Positions 7,456 through 13,326 of a DNA stretch of 13,326 nt are shown here, one piece after another. The position numbers and the translations under genes are program-made. The notes under the pieces were generated by a model. That model had not been told where the DNA came from and did no database searches. It saw only the letters and a program-made list of their open reading frames with translations. Origin of the DNA: Chitinophagaceae bacterium. Lineage in GTDB: Bacteria; Bacteroidota; Bacteroidia; Chitinophagales; Chitinophagaceae. How positions within the stretch are numbered: position 1 is the first letter of the stretch; every line of letters starts with the position of its first letter. The DNA lies in contig JAIPBY010000046.1 of the NCBI GenBank assembly GCA_021738605.1, positions 1-13,326 of the forward strand. The letters run 5' to 3'.

Positions 7456-8289
7456 ATGAAAAAATCAATGTTATTGTTTTTAATGGTGGTGGGTATGGCA
7501 TCAGGTGCAATGGCCCAAAGCCTCAACAAATTATGGGCTACCGATACCACCCTGAAAGTTCCTGAGTCTGTGCTGCTGGATAGCAAGAACCAGCGTTTGT
7601 ATGTTACCAATATTGATGGGAAAGGCCCTTGGGACAAAGATGGTAAAGGGTCTATTTCATTGCTGACCCTTTCTGGGAAAATCCTTAATCCCGATTGGAT
7701 CAAAGGATTGCATGCCCCCAAAGGCATGACCATGTTCAGCGATTTTCTGGTTGTAGCGGATGTCGATTCAGTTGTCATAATTGAGGTTACCAAAGCACAG
7801 ATTGTAAAAAAGCTTTACATCGAAGGGGCTAAGGCGTTGAATGATATCACATCAGACAAGCGTGGTAACATGTATGTGTCAGATTCCAAGACCCAAAAAA
7901 TCCATTTTATTGATATCGATAAGCTGGAAGTTAGTTTGTTCGCTGAGGGGTTCAAAGGCTTGAACGGCCTGCATTATGTTGACAAGACCTTGTACTTTAC
8001 AGATGCTGGGGCACTTTACAAATTTGGGAAAGACAAATCAAAAACACTGATCACTGAAGGCATGGAAGGCGGAACGGATGGTATAGAGCAAGTAGATGAA
8101 AATACATTTCTTGTGTCCTGCTGGGCAGGTTCTATATGGTTGGTAAAAATGAATGGTGAAAAGAAATTGTTGCTGGACACCAGGAAAGAGGGTATAAACA
8201 CAGCAGACATTGGGTACGACAAGAAAAACAAAATTGTTTATGTTCCTACATTTTGGAAGAACCATGTAGTTGCTTATCAGCTCCAGTAA
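7456..8289 (+). CDS. Secreted SMP-30/gluconolactonase-like six-bladed beta-propeller protein
   Basis: A 277-residue protein with a signal peptide (residues 1-20, ending GAMAQ) and repeated propeller-like strands such as NQRLYVTNIDG, GNMYVSDSKT and KTLYFTDAG. Candidate metal ligands line up with those of SMP-30/gluconolactonase: E37 in VPESVL, N129 in ALNDI, N170 in GLNGL and D208 in TDGIEQ. Enzymes of this group hydrolyse sugar lactones using one divalent metal, but many secreted Bacteroidota homologues have no known role and may only bind ligands. It starts 16 bases after the dehydrogenase gene, is the last gene of the operon, and is followed by a strong hairpin. It could act on an arabinono- or galactonolactone made from sugars released by the two glycosidases, though no sugar oxidase is visible here. 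Fold is likely; function is unproven. Confidence 0.7.
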   Translation: MKKSMLLFLMVVGMASGAMAQSLNKLWATDTTLKVPESVLLDSKNQRLYVTNIDGKGPWDKDGKGSISLLTLSGKILNPDWIKGLHAPKGMTMFSDFLVVADVDSVVIIEVTKAQIVKKLYIEGAKALNDITSDKRGNMYVSDSKTQKIHFIDIDKLEVSLFAEGFKGLNGLHYVDKTLYFTDAGALYKFGKDKSKTLITEGMEGGTDGIEQVDENTFLVSCWAGSIWLVKMNGEKKLLLDTRKEGINTADIGYDKKNKIVYVPTFWKNHVVAYQLQ

Positions 8290-8303
8290 TTTATTTTATT
8301 TTA

Positions 8304-8347
8304 AAAAGCAAAGGCACAAAGTATTCAAACTTTGTGCCTTTGCTTTA
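8304..8347. terminator. Bidirectional intrinsic terminator between convergent genes
   Basis: A perfect 17-base-pair inverted repeat has arms at 8305-8321 and 8330-8346, extendable by one A-T pair to leave a 6-base loop. It lies 15 bases after the operon's last stop codon. On the minus strand the hairpin is followed by a run of five T; on the plus strand it is followed by a T-rich stretch. It therefore can stop transcripts of both the operon and the convergent aminopeptidase gene. Confidence 0.88.
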
Positions 8348-8367
8348 ATATTTATATCGCTTGTATC

Positions 8368-8395
8368 GCCGACAGCAGAATCACTTGCTGTTGGC
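8368..8395 (-). terminator. Second hairpin downstream of the aminopeptidase gene
   Basis: A 10-base inverted repeat (arms 8368-8377 and 8386-8395, one G-T pair, 8-base loop) lies 10 bases past the stop codon of the leftward aminopeptidase gene. It has no U-run, so it is more likely a 3'-end RNA structure or an accessory to the strong terminator further along than an independent terminator. Confidence 0.4.
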
Positions 8396-8404
8396 TTCAG
8401 GAGA

Positions 8405-10885
8405 TTACTTACCTAATTTGGCTTCAAGGTATTTCACCATTTCAGTATTTCCGGCGATTTTCAATTTGTTCATGATGCCACCCAGTATCATGCCATTGAT
8501 ATACGGGTTGGTCTGCTCTTTCACCCCCGCAGGTATTTCATCCCTGAAAGCAGTAATCATGTCGATGGATTTTTTTATCCGATCATTGCTTTTCATTGAC
8601 CCTGTCATTTCACCGATCTGCTGCATCAACATGAACTTCTCATTGGTCAATCCCAATGCGGTAAATTTATCAGCAAGTTTATCAAAAACTTCTTCTTTGC
8701 CAGAGGCAACCAGGATGGAGTTGATGGCATTATCCAATTTTCCTTTTGCAGGCTTGTTGGACAATTCCATTGCATGTTTGAGCGCAAGCACACTGTCCGT
8801 TTTGGATAGCGCTTCCAAAGCAGCTCCTGACACCGAATAAGATGAGTCATTGATGTTTTTTTCATAAAGAGACGCATATTTCGCATCGGCTGTTTTGCTC
8901 AACCCCTCTATCATGCTTGCTTTGACAGGCCTGTTGGTTTCCTTGTTCACCAACACAGCAACTGTCTCCTCAAAGGTTTTTCTGATGCGGTCTTTTTTCA
9001 TATCAATTTTGCCCATCGCAAGCAATCTTATGCCATGGAAAGGATCATTGAGGGCATCTTTCAAGAGTGCCAAGGCCTTGGGATCATCCGTCTTCTTCCC
9101 ACAAAAATCAACTGCTTCTTTTCTGTCGAGATAATTTCCCGCCTCATAATATTGATGGATATAGTTGTCCAGGCTTTTGTTCTCTTTCTTCTCACAAAGC
9201 AGGATTTTCTCTCCATCAAAATTGATCAGGTCCGGTTTCGTGGTGGAAGCAAAACTGAAACTGTCTACTGCATGCTCAATCCAAACCTCATTCCTAGTCC
9301 TGGTCTTGCCATTGTAAACATCAATGAAGGTGGGTATCCTGAAAACTTTTCCTGTGGTTTGTGTTTGCTTTACAATCACAGTGGCCTTTTGTGCTGCTTC
9401 ATTGTATTTGTATTGGATATCGAGTTTTGGATGGCCATTGCCAAAATACCATTGGTTGAAATACCAGGTAAGGTCCATCCCACTAACCTCTTCAAAAGCC
9501 AGGCGCAAATGATGGGCTTCAGCAGACTTGAATTTATTGCTGCTCAGGTAAAGATTCAATCCCTTGAAAAACGCACTGTCTCCAATATGTTTTCTCAACA
9601 TGTGCAAGATCCTTCCGCCTTTTTGATAGCTGACGGCGTCAAACATTTGCTCCCTGTCTTCATAATAAAACCGCACAAGGTCTTTTTTGGAATTGTCACC
9701 CATCAGGTACCCTTGCATACCGCTGAAATTTTCAGCATCACCAGCATCCTTACCATACTTATATTCATCCCAAAGGGTTTGGCTATAGTCAGCAAAGGAT
9801 TCATTGAGGGTAAGGTTGCTCCAGCTTTCGGCAGTTACATAATCGCCAAACCATTGGTGAAATAATTCGTGTGCAATGGTGCCTTCCCATATATTCCCAT
9901 CGGTCAGTTCTCTGGCATCCTGTTGGGCGGTTTCCTGGTGGATGGTGGCGGTGGTATTCTCCATGGCACCGGCTACATATTCCCTTCCCGTGATTTGGCT
10001 GTACTTGGCCCAGGGGTATTCAACACCGGTAATTTTGGAGAAATAGGTCATCATTTCTGGTGTGTTGCCAAAGATTTTCTTGGCCACCGGTCCGAATTCC
10101 TTTTCAACATAATAATTCACTTCCTTTCCCTTCCATGAATCTTTTATCACGGCATAGTCGCCTACGCCCATGAAGAACAGGTAAGGAGAGTGGGGAAGGT
10201 CCATTTTCCAGTAATCCGTTCTGGTGCCATCATTGTTGTTCTTCTGGCTAACCAATTTCCCATTGCTAAGGCTAACATATTTCGATGGCACAGTCATGTA
10301 AAGCTCCTGGGTTGTTTTTTGTTGGGTCTGATCAATTGTGGGAAACCAAACAGAGTTGGATTCCGTTTCACCCTGGGTCCAAATCTGGATGGGTTTATTT
10401 TTTTCCTCTCCCTTGGGATTGATGAAATAAAGACCTTTCACACCCAGCATCGGGTCTCCTCCGGCCTCTTTCTCATATTCATTGGGCTTGGATACGTAAT
10501 TGATGTAAACGGTATAGTTTTCACCTTTCTTGTATGTCTTTGGCAGCTTTATGGACAGCTGTTTCCTGTCATAACCATATTCCAGGTTTTTCAAGGACTT
10601 GTCAGGCTGAACCATGGATACCTGAATGATATCCATTCCTTTAGCATCCAGCGTTAAAGCTGCTGTTGGATTGAAATGCGGCGTCAGTGTAATCCATGCC
10701 TTTCCCAAAAGGGAAGTTTTCTCATAGTCAAACCGCACATCAAGTTTGGTGTGAACAAGGTTGTTGACCCTTGTAGGGGTATACCGGGGTGTTTTTTTCC
10801 AGCTTGAGTCAACAGGTCCTTTTCCCTGGGAAAAACCCATGATGGCGAGGGCGCTTACAAGCAATAAGATCAAGTAATGTTTCAT
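8405..10885 (-). CDS. Secreted M1-family zinc metallo-aminopeptidase
   Basis: An 826-residue M1 (gluzincin) peptidase that removes residues from the N-termini of peptides, probably in the periplasm. A signal peptide is seen at residues 1-19 (ending IMGFSQ). The N-terminal beta-domain is followed by the exopeptidase motif GAMEN at 306-310, the zinc motif HELFH with H339, E340 and H343, and the third zinc ligand E362 in NESFADY. Y420 in FDAVSYQKGG fits the transition-state tyrosine. The C-terminal third (about residues 580-826) is alpha-helical and HEAT-like, ending in LEAKLGK. It is convergent with the operon and divergent from the DUF4476-type gene. It might supply amino acids or Hyp-containing peptides to the neighbouring pathway, but it is not co-transcribed with that operon, and M1 enzymes generally have broad specificity. 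Confidence 0.94.
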   Translation of the reverse strand: MKHYLILLLVSALAIMGFSQGKGPVDSSWKKTPRYTPTRVNNLVHTKLDVRFDYEKTSLLGKAWITLTPHFNPTAALTLDAKGMDIIQVSMVQPDKSLKNLEYGYDRKQLSIKLPKTYKKGENYTVYINYVSKPNEYEKEAGGDPMLGVKGLYFINPKGEEKNKPIQIWTQGETESNSVWFPTIDQTQQKTTQELYMTVPSKYVSLSNGKLVSQKNNNDGTRTDYWKMDLPHSPYLFFMGVGDYAVIKDSWKGKEVNYYVEKEFGPVAKKIFGNTPEMMTYFSKITGVEYPWAKYSQITGREYVAGAMENTTATIHQETAQQDARELTDGNIWEGTIAHELFHQWFGDYVTAESWSNLTLNESFADYSQTLWDEYKYGKDAGDAENFSGMQGYLMGDNSKKDLVRFYYEDREQMFDAVSYQKGGRILHMLRKHIGDSAFFKGLNLYLSSNKFKSAEAHHLRLAFEEVSGMDLTWYFNQWYFGNGHPKLDIQYKYNEAAQKATVIVKQTQTTGKVFRIPTFIDVYNGKTRTRNEVWIEHAVDSFSFASTTKPDLINFDGEKILLCEKKENKSLDNYIHQYYEAGNYLDRKEAVDFCGKKTDDPKALALLKDALNDPFHGIRLLAMGKIDMKKDRIRKTFEETVAVLVNKETNRPVKASMIEGLSKTADAKYASLYEKNINDSSYSVSGAALEALSKTDSVLALKHAMELSNKPAKGKLDNAINSILVASGKEEVFDKLADKFTALGLTNEKFMLMQQIGEMTGSMKSNDRIKKSIDMITAFRDEIPAGVKEQTNPYINGMILGGIMNKLKIAGNTEMVKYLEAKLGK

Positions 10886-10904
10886 ATTCAGATGGTTTAT
10901 GTTG

Positions 10905-10912
10905 CAAATATA
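10905..10912 (-). promoter_or_regulatory. Promoter -7 box for the M1 aminopeptidase gene
   Basis: On the minus strand this reads TATATTTG, a full match to the Bacteroidota -7 consensus TAnnTTTG, and would place the transcript start about 13 bases before the aminopeptidase ATG. The nearest upstream TTG is 24 bases away, longer than the usual 19-21, so the -33 element is weak or absent. Confidence 0.55.
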
Positions 10913-10960
10913 TCAAGGCAATGGTTTAACATTTGCCAATTTTGATGGATGGTAAAATCC

Positions 10961-10992
10961 TTGCTTTGTGAATCATTCTTTTATTAGATTTG
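10961..10992 (+). promoter_or_regulatory. Promoter of the DUF4476-type gene, abutting its start codon
   Basis: A TTG at 10961-10963 and TAGATTTG at 10985-10992 are separated by 21 bases, matching the Bacteroidota -33/-7 layout. The -7 box ends only 4 bases before the ATG at 10997. Transcription would therefore begin at or just inside that codon, implying either a leaderless message or true initiation at the next in-frame ATG (11021). Confidence 0.5.
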
Positions 10993-10996
10993 TAAC

Positions 10997-12175
10997 ATGT
11001 CAATTATTTCAGGTATTCGAATGTTTTGCTTGCTCATGGCCATGATGGCTTTTCAGTGCTTGCGAGCCCAGCATTATATTTTTATTGAGGCAGATGGCCA
11101 ACAGCCATTTTATCTCAAGCAAGGAAATACGATGGTATCTTCATCTGCAGCTGGTTTCCTGATTCTCCCGAAGATTAAAGCGACAGAGATGGAATTCTCC
11201 ATCGGCTTCCCCAAAAATGTTTATCCTGAGGTTGCATTCTATATCAATGGAACCGACCGTGACCGAGGCTTTCAATTGAAGCAGATGGAAGGACAAGGCT
11301 GGTCTTTGTTCGACCGCACCAGCCTAGAGGTGATCAAAGGCGAGGTGCCCCAATCCGCACCCATCGAAATGAAATTGCCACAGAAAGAGGAGGGTAGCTT
11401 TGCACAGCTTCTGGCAACTGCTACTGACGACAAATCATTGTTGGAGCGTATTCCAAAGAAAGACAGTGTAGAAAAGGCTTCCCTCAACAAGTCCATCACA
11501 AAGGCTGGGTTGCCTACCTTTGTAGTGAAATCTGGTTTGAAAGACAGCCTCGGTACAAAAGACAAGGTCATTTTACCCCCGATTTCCATCAGTGCCCAAA
11601 TGGAGGATACGGGAGTCAAGCGGTTGGTTTATGTTGAAAAAACAATCAAAGGAACTGATGACACCATTGCTGTAGATATTGAAAAGAAGAAGATTGTTGC
11701 CGCAATAGAATCCTTTTCGCAGCCAAAGGATGGTGCGTTGATTGCGCCCCCCTCGAATGTCATTGCAAATCCTTTGGTTTCTCCAGATACTATTTCTCAT
11801 GCAGGCAAGCCTATCGTTGATACCGATAGCAGCAAAACGAACGTCCAAGTTTCAAAAGCAAGTCCAATCATTGTTTGTGATCGTCCCATTGCCGATTACA
11901 AGGATATTCGGGCACTGCAGAAGAAGTTGTTGGGCATTGCAACTGATGAGGACCAACGAAATTATGCGGTAAAGGCATTTGGGCGGAAATGTTTCAATAC
12001 CAAGCAGGCGCTTGAAATTGGATGGTTTTTTGTTGACGAGACAAGCAGGCTTCAGTTGTTCAAGTCGTTGAAGCCACTCATTGCTGACAAAGACTCATTT
12101 GGAAACCTTGAAGTTTCTTTTTTGAAGGAAGAGAATATTACAGCCTTCAGGGCCCTTGTTGCAGGAAGCAATTGA
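10997..12175 (+). CDS. Secreted DUF4476-type domain protein of unknown function
   Basis: A 392-residue exported protein. The signal peptide spans residues 1-24 (hydrophobic core around 9-20, ending LRAQ). An N-terminal globular part (about 26-115) looks beta-rich. A long Ser/Lys/Pro-rich linker (about 120-290) shows no repeats. The C-terminal domain (about 292-388) begins at C294 and has a second cysteine, C332, in GRKCFNTKQALEIGWFFVDE. This two-cysteine pattern with a following F-x-T-x-Q helix is typical of DUF4476 domains in Chitinophagaceae; the cysteines may pair after export. The start could be 11021 (Met9), which still leaves a usable signal peptide and fits the promoter position better. 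truA follows after 14 bases, so the two are probably co-transcribed. No function is established for the domain. Confidence 0.75.
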   Translation: MSIISGIRMFCLLMAMMAFQCLRAQHYIFIEADGQQPFYLKQGNTMVSSSAAGFLILPKIKATEMEFSIGFPKNVYPEVAFYINGTDRDRGFQLKQMEGQGWSLFDRTSLEVIKGEVPQSAPIEMKLPQKEEGSFAQLLATATDDKSLLERIPKKDSVEKASLNKSITKAGLPTFVVKSGLKDSLGTKDKVILPPISISAQMEDTGVKRLVYVEKTIKGTDDTIAVDIEKKKIVAAIESFSQPKDGALIAPPSNVIANPLVSPDTISHAGKPIVDTDSSKTNVQVSKASPIIVCDRPIADYKDIRALQKKLLGIATDEDQRNYAVKAFGRKCFNTKQALEIGWFFVDETSRLQLFKSLKPLIADKDSFGNLEVSFLKEENITAFRALVAGSN

Positions 12176-12189
12176 TTAAACCCGTAGGC

Positions 12190-12942
12190 ATGCCAACTTA
12201 TTTTTTAGCCTTAGCATACAAGGGGACACGCTTTGCGGGTTTTCAGATTCAGGACAATGCCATCACCATCCAAGGGCAGGTAGAAAGGGCAATGGCCACT
12301 TACCTTAGGGAAAACGTCCAATTGACAGGCTCCTCCAGAACTGATGCTGGGGTGCATGCCAACAGAAATTTCTTTCATTTCTCCATTGATCGCCAGCTAA
12401 AGGATGAATTTGTTTACCACGTCAATGCCATTTTGCCTCCCGATATTGCCATTACCGGTATTTACGCTGTGCCAGAGGGAAGCCACAGCAGGTTTGATGC
12501 AATAGGAAGGAGATACAAATACCATATATACAACAGCAAGAATCCTTTTTTGAATGACAGGTCTTGGTATTATCCTTATCCAATGGACCTTTCCGGCCTC
12601 AATCAGGCAGCCAGCTCCCTGTTGGGACTGCATGATTTTACCAGCTTCGCCAAAAGAAGAACCCAGGTATATACCCATGTGTGTACTATTTCTGTTTGCC
12701 AGTGGCATGAAACGGGAGATGGTTGGGTTTTTACGGTTGAAGGCAACCGCTTTCTCCGTGGGATGGTCAGGGCCCTGGTAGGTACAATGGTTAAAGTTGG
12801 GCGCCAAAAGATCAGTGTTGAATCATTCCAAAACGTGTTGTTATCAAAAGACAGTGCCATGGCTGATTTCTCTGCACCCGGTCATGGATTATTTCTTGAT
12901 GATGTTATTTATCCCAGTGAAATAGCCGCATTGTTGAGGTAA
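12190..12942 (+). CDS. truA: tRNA pseudouridine(38-40) synthase TruA
   Basis: Converts uridines 38-40 of the tRNA anticodon arm to pseudouridine in the cytoplasm. The 250-residue protein begins MPTYFLALAYKGTRFAGFQ, the usual TruA N-terminus. The catalytic aspartate is D52 in GSSRTDAGVHA. Other family blocks are GRRYKYHIYN, LHDFTSFAK and, near the C-terminus, GNRFLRGMVRALVGTMVKVGR. I start it at the ATG at 12190. The frame stays open back to a TTG at 12172 that would overlap the upstream gene's stop, but those six extra residues do not match the family. It lies 14 bases after the DUF4476-type gene, an arrangement suggesting shared transcription, and just upstream of an rRNA operon. Confidence 0.96.
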   Translation: MPTYFLALAYKGTRFAGFQIQDNAITIQGQVERAMATYLRENVQLTGSSRTDAGVHANRNFFHFSIDRQLKDEFVYHVNAILPPDIAITGIYAVPEGSHSRFDAIGRRYKYHIYNSKNPFLNDRSWYYPYPMDLSGLNQAASSLLGLHDFTSFAKRRTQVYTHVCTISVCQWHETGDGWVFTVEGNRFLRGMVRALVGTMVKVGRQKISVESFQNVLLSKDSAMADFSAPGHGLFLDDVIYPSEIAALLR

Positions 12943-12960
12943 AATGCATCAATTTTTTTT
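12928..12960 (+). terminator. Possible weak terminator after truA
   Basis: A 5-base-pair inverted repeat (12928-12932 with 12943-12947) spans the truA stop codon and is followed a few bases later by a run of eight T at 12953-12960. The stem is short, so this may be incidental. Some stop signal is expected here before the rRNA promoters. Confidence 0.3.
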
Positions 12961-12980
12961 GCCTCAAAACCCTTGCTGGC

Positions 12981-13016
12981 ATTGATTTTCAATATTTTGT
13001 AAAAAAACAAATCAAT
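12981..13016. repeat. AT-rich inverted repeat upstream of the rRNA promoter
   Basis: Perfect 8-base arms (12981-12988 and 13009-13016) flank a 20-base AT-only core apart from three G/C bases. It ends 4 bases before the -33 box of the first rRNA promoter. It could be an UP-like A/T tract that helps RNA polymerase bind, a protein site, or part of the truA terminator. The repeat is seen directly; its role is a guess. Confidence 0.4.
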
Positions 13017-13020
13017 TTAA

Positions 13021-13053
13021 TTTGGAACGTATGAGAAATGCTTCCTATATTTG
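13021..13053 (+). promoter_or_regulatory. rRNA operon promoter P1
   Basis: TTTG at 13021-13024 and TATATTTG at 13046-13053, 21 bases apart, match the Bacteroidota housekeeping sigma consensus. The site is preceded by an A/T-rich stretch, as expected for a strong rRNA promoter. It would give a leader of roughly 255 bases before 16S rRNA. Confidence 0.75.
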
Positions 13054-13127
13054 CATCCCGCTTCACAAAAAGCGCAGTTCTTCGAAATAAAATCAGGTCA
13101 AATTTTTACTTTTCATTTGAATAAAAA

Positions 13128-13159
13128 TTTGCAGATATAATTTAAAACAGCTAATTTTG
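13128..13159 (+). promoter_or_regulatory. rRNA operon promoter P2
   Basis: TTTG at 13128-13131 and TAATTTTG at 13152-13159 are separated by 20 bases, an excellent match to the Bacteroidota consensus. It lies about 105 bases downstream of P1, giving the tandem arrangement common for rRNA operons. Confidence 0.78.
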
Positions 13160-13160
13160 C

Positions 13161-13182
13161 ACTCCCAATTCGGTTGGGCAGT
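13161..13182 (+). promoter_or_regulatory. Hairpin at the predicted 5' end of the P2 rRNA transcript
   Basis: ACTCCCAA (13161-13168) pairs with TTGGG-C-AGT (13174-13182), giving eight base pairs with one bulged C and a 5-base loop. It begins at or just before the expected P2 start site, so the transcript would carry it at or near its 5' end. Confidence 0.45.
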
Positions 13183-13198
13183 TTTGCAAGAAGCTGAA

Positions 13199-13211
13199 AG
13201 ATCTTTGAAAG
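13199..13211 (+). promoter_or_regulatory. boxA-like antitermination element in the rRNA leader
   Basis: AGATCTTTGAAAG resembles the boxA core (GCTCTTTGA type) found in rRNA leaders of Bacteroidota. boxA is bound in RNA by NusB/S10 to prevent early termination. It lies downstream of both promoters and about 105 bases before 16S rRNA, as expected. Confidence 0.6.
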
Positions 13212-13315
13212 TTTGGAAAGCAGTAACACTCAAATAACCGTCGTAAGATGGTTAGAGGTAAGGTAAGACGCAATTATTATTTTTTGAATTTGAGCAATCA
13301 ATTTCTACATTATTT

Positions 13316-13326
13316 ACAATGGAGAG
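13316..13326 (+). rRNA. 16S rRNA, first bases only
   Basis: The last 11 bases (ACAATGGAGAG) match the standard 5' end of Bacteroidota 16S rRNA genes, which continues into the universal 27F primer site beyond the window. The mature end is placed by aligning GAGAG to E. coli 16S positions 7-11. Two promoters and a boxA-like site upstream support the call. The remainder of the operon is outside the window. Confidence 0.8.

Noticed and set aside
7296..7793. A 165-codon minus-strand open frame across the dehydrogenase / SMP-30-like gene junction
   Set aside because: It overlaps two supported genes on the opposite strand and shows no motifs.
9035..9865. A 276-codon plus-strand open frame inside the aminopeptidase gene
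   Set aside because: It lies opposite the M1 catalytic domain with its GAMEN and HELFH motifs, and its translation resembles no protein family.
12172..12189. TTG start for truA overlapping the upstream stop codon
   Set aside because: The ATG at 12190 gives the normal TruA N-terminus; the six extra residues have no family support.
13234..13270. Possible stem in the rRNA leader formed by CGTC and GACG arms
   Set aside because: Only four base pairs around a long loop; could arise by chance, and the real 16S processing stem needs a partner outside the window.
1..13326. CRISPR arrays, tRNA genes, insertion sequences, phage genes or defence systems
   Set aside because: None seen: no regularly spaced repeats, no cloverleaf-like sequences, no transposase or integrase motifs; base composition looks even across the genes.

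Overview
The window looks like chromosomal DNA of a Bacteroidota bacterium, most likely family Chitinophagaceae. Three signs point there. Promoter-like sites follow the Bacteroidota TTTG / TAnnTTTG pattern, and genes lack clear Shine-Dalgarno sites. One gene carries a cysteine-paired DUF4476-type domain common in Chitinophagaceae. The last bases (13316-13326) read as the 5' end of a 16S rRNA gene of the Bacteroidota type. All family calls come from reading motifs by eye; no database search was run.

Layout. (1) 1-663, minus strand: a sterol desaturase / fatty acid hydroxylase superfamily membrane protein, cut off by the left edge. (2) 716-8289, plus strand: five closely spaced genes (gaps of 9, 18, 55 and 16 bases) that form a probable operon. 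They encode a proline-racemase-family enzyme with both catalytic cysteines (probable 4-hydroxyproline 2-epimerase), a secreted GH95 alpha-L-fucosidase/galactosidase, a secreted GH127/GH146-type beta-L-arabinofuranosidase, a DadA-like FAD D-amino-acid (D-hydroxyproline) dehydrogenase, and a secreted SMP-30/gluconolactonase-like beta-propeller. A strong hairpin at 8304-8347 ends the unit. (3) 8405-10885, minus strand: a secreted M1-family zinc aminopeptidase, convergent with the operon. (4) 10997-12175 and 12190-12942, plus strand: a secreted DUF4476-type protein and the tRNA pseudouridine synthase TruA. (5) 12943-13326: an rRNA operon control region with two tandem promoters, a 5' hairpin, a boxA-like element and the first bases of 16S rRNA.

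How the genes may work together. The main point of interest is the operon. GH127 enzymes of the HypBA1 type remove beta-L-arabinofuranose from hydroxyproline-linked arabinans of plant extensins, and GH95 enzymes remove terminal alpha-L-Fuc or alpha-L-Gal. The epimerase and the D-amino-acid dehydrogenase match the first two steps of trans-4-hydroxy-L-proline catabolism (Hyp to cis-4-hydroxy-D-proline to pyrroline-4-hydroxy-2-carboxylate). Interleaving these genes suggests one locus that strips the sugars from hydroxyproline-rich plant or algal cell-wall glycoproteins and also burns the hydroxyproline backbone. This is inference from gene content. The lower pathway genes, a transporter, a SusC/D pair and a regulator are not in the window.
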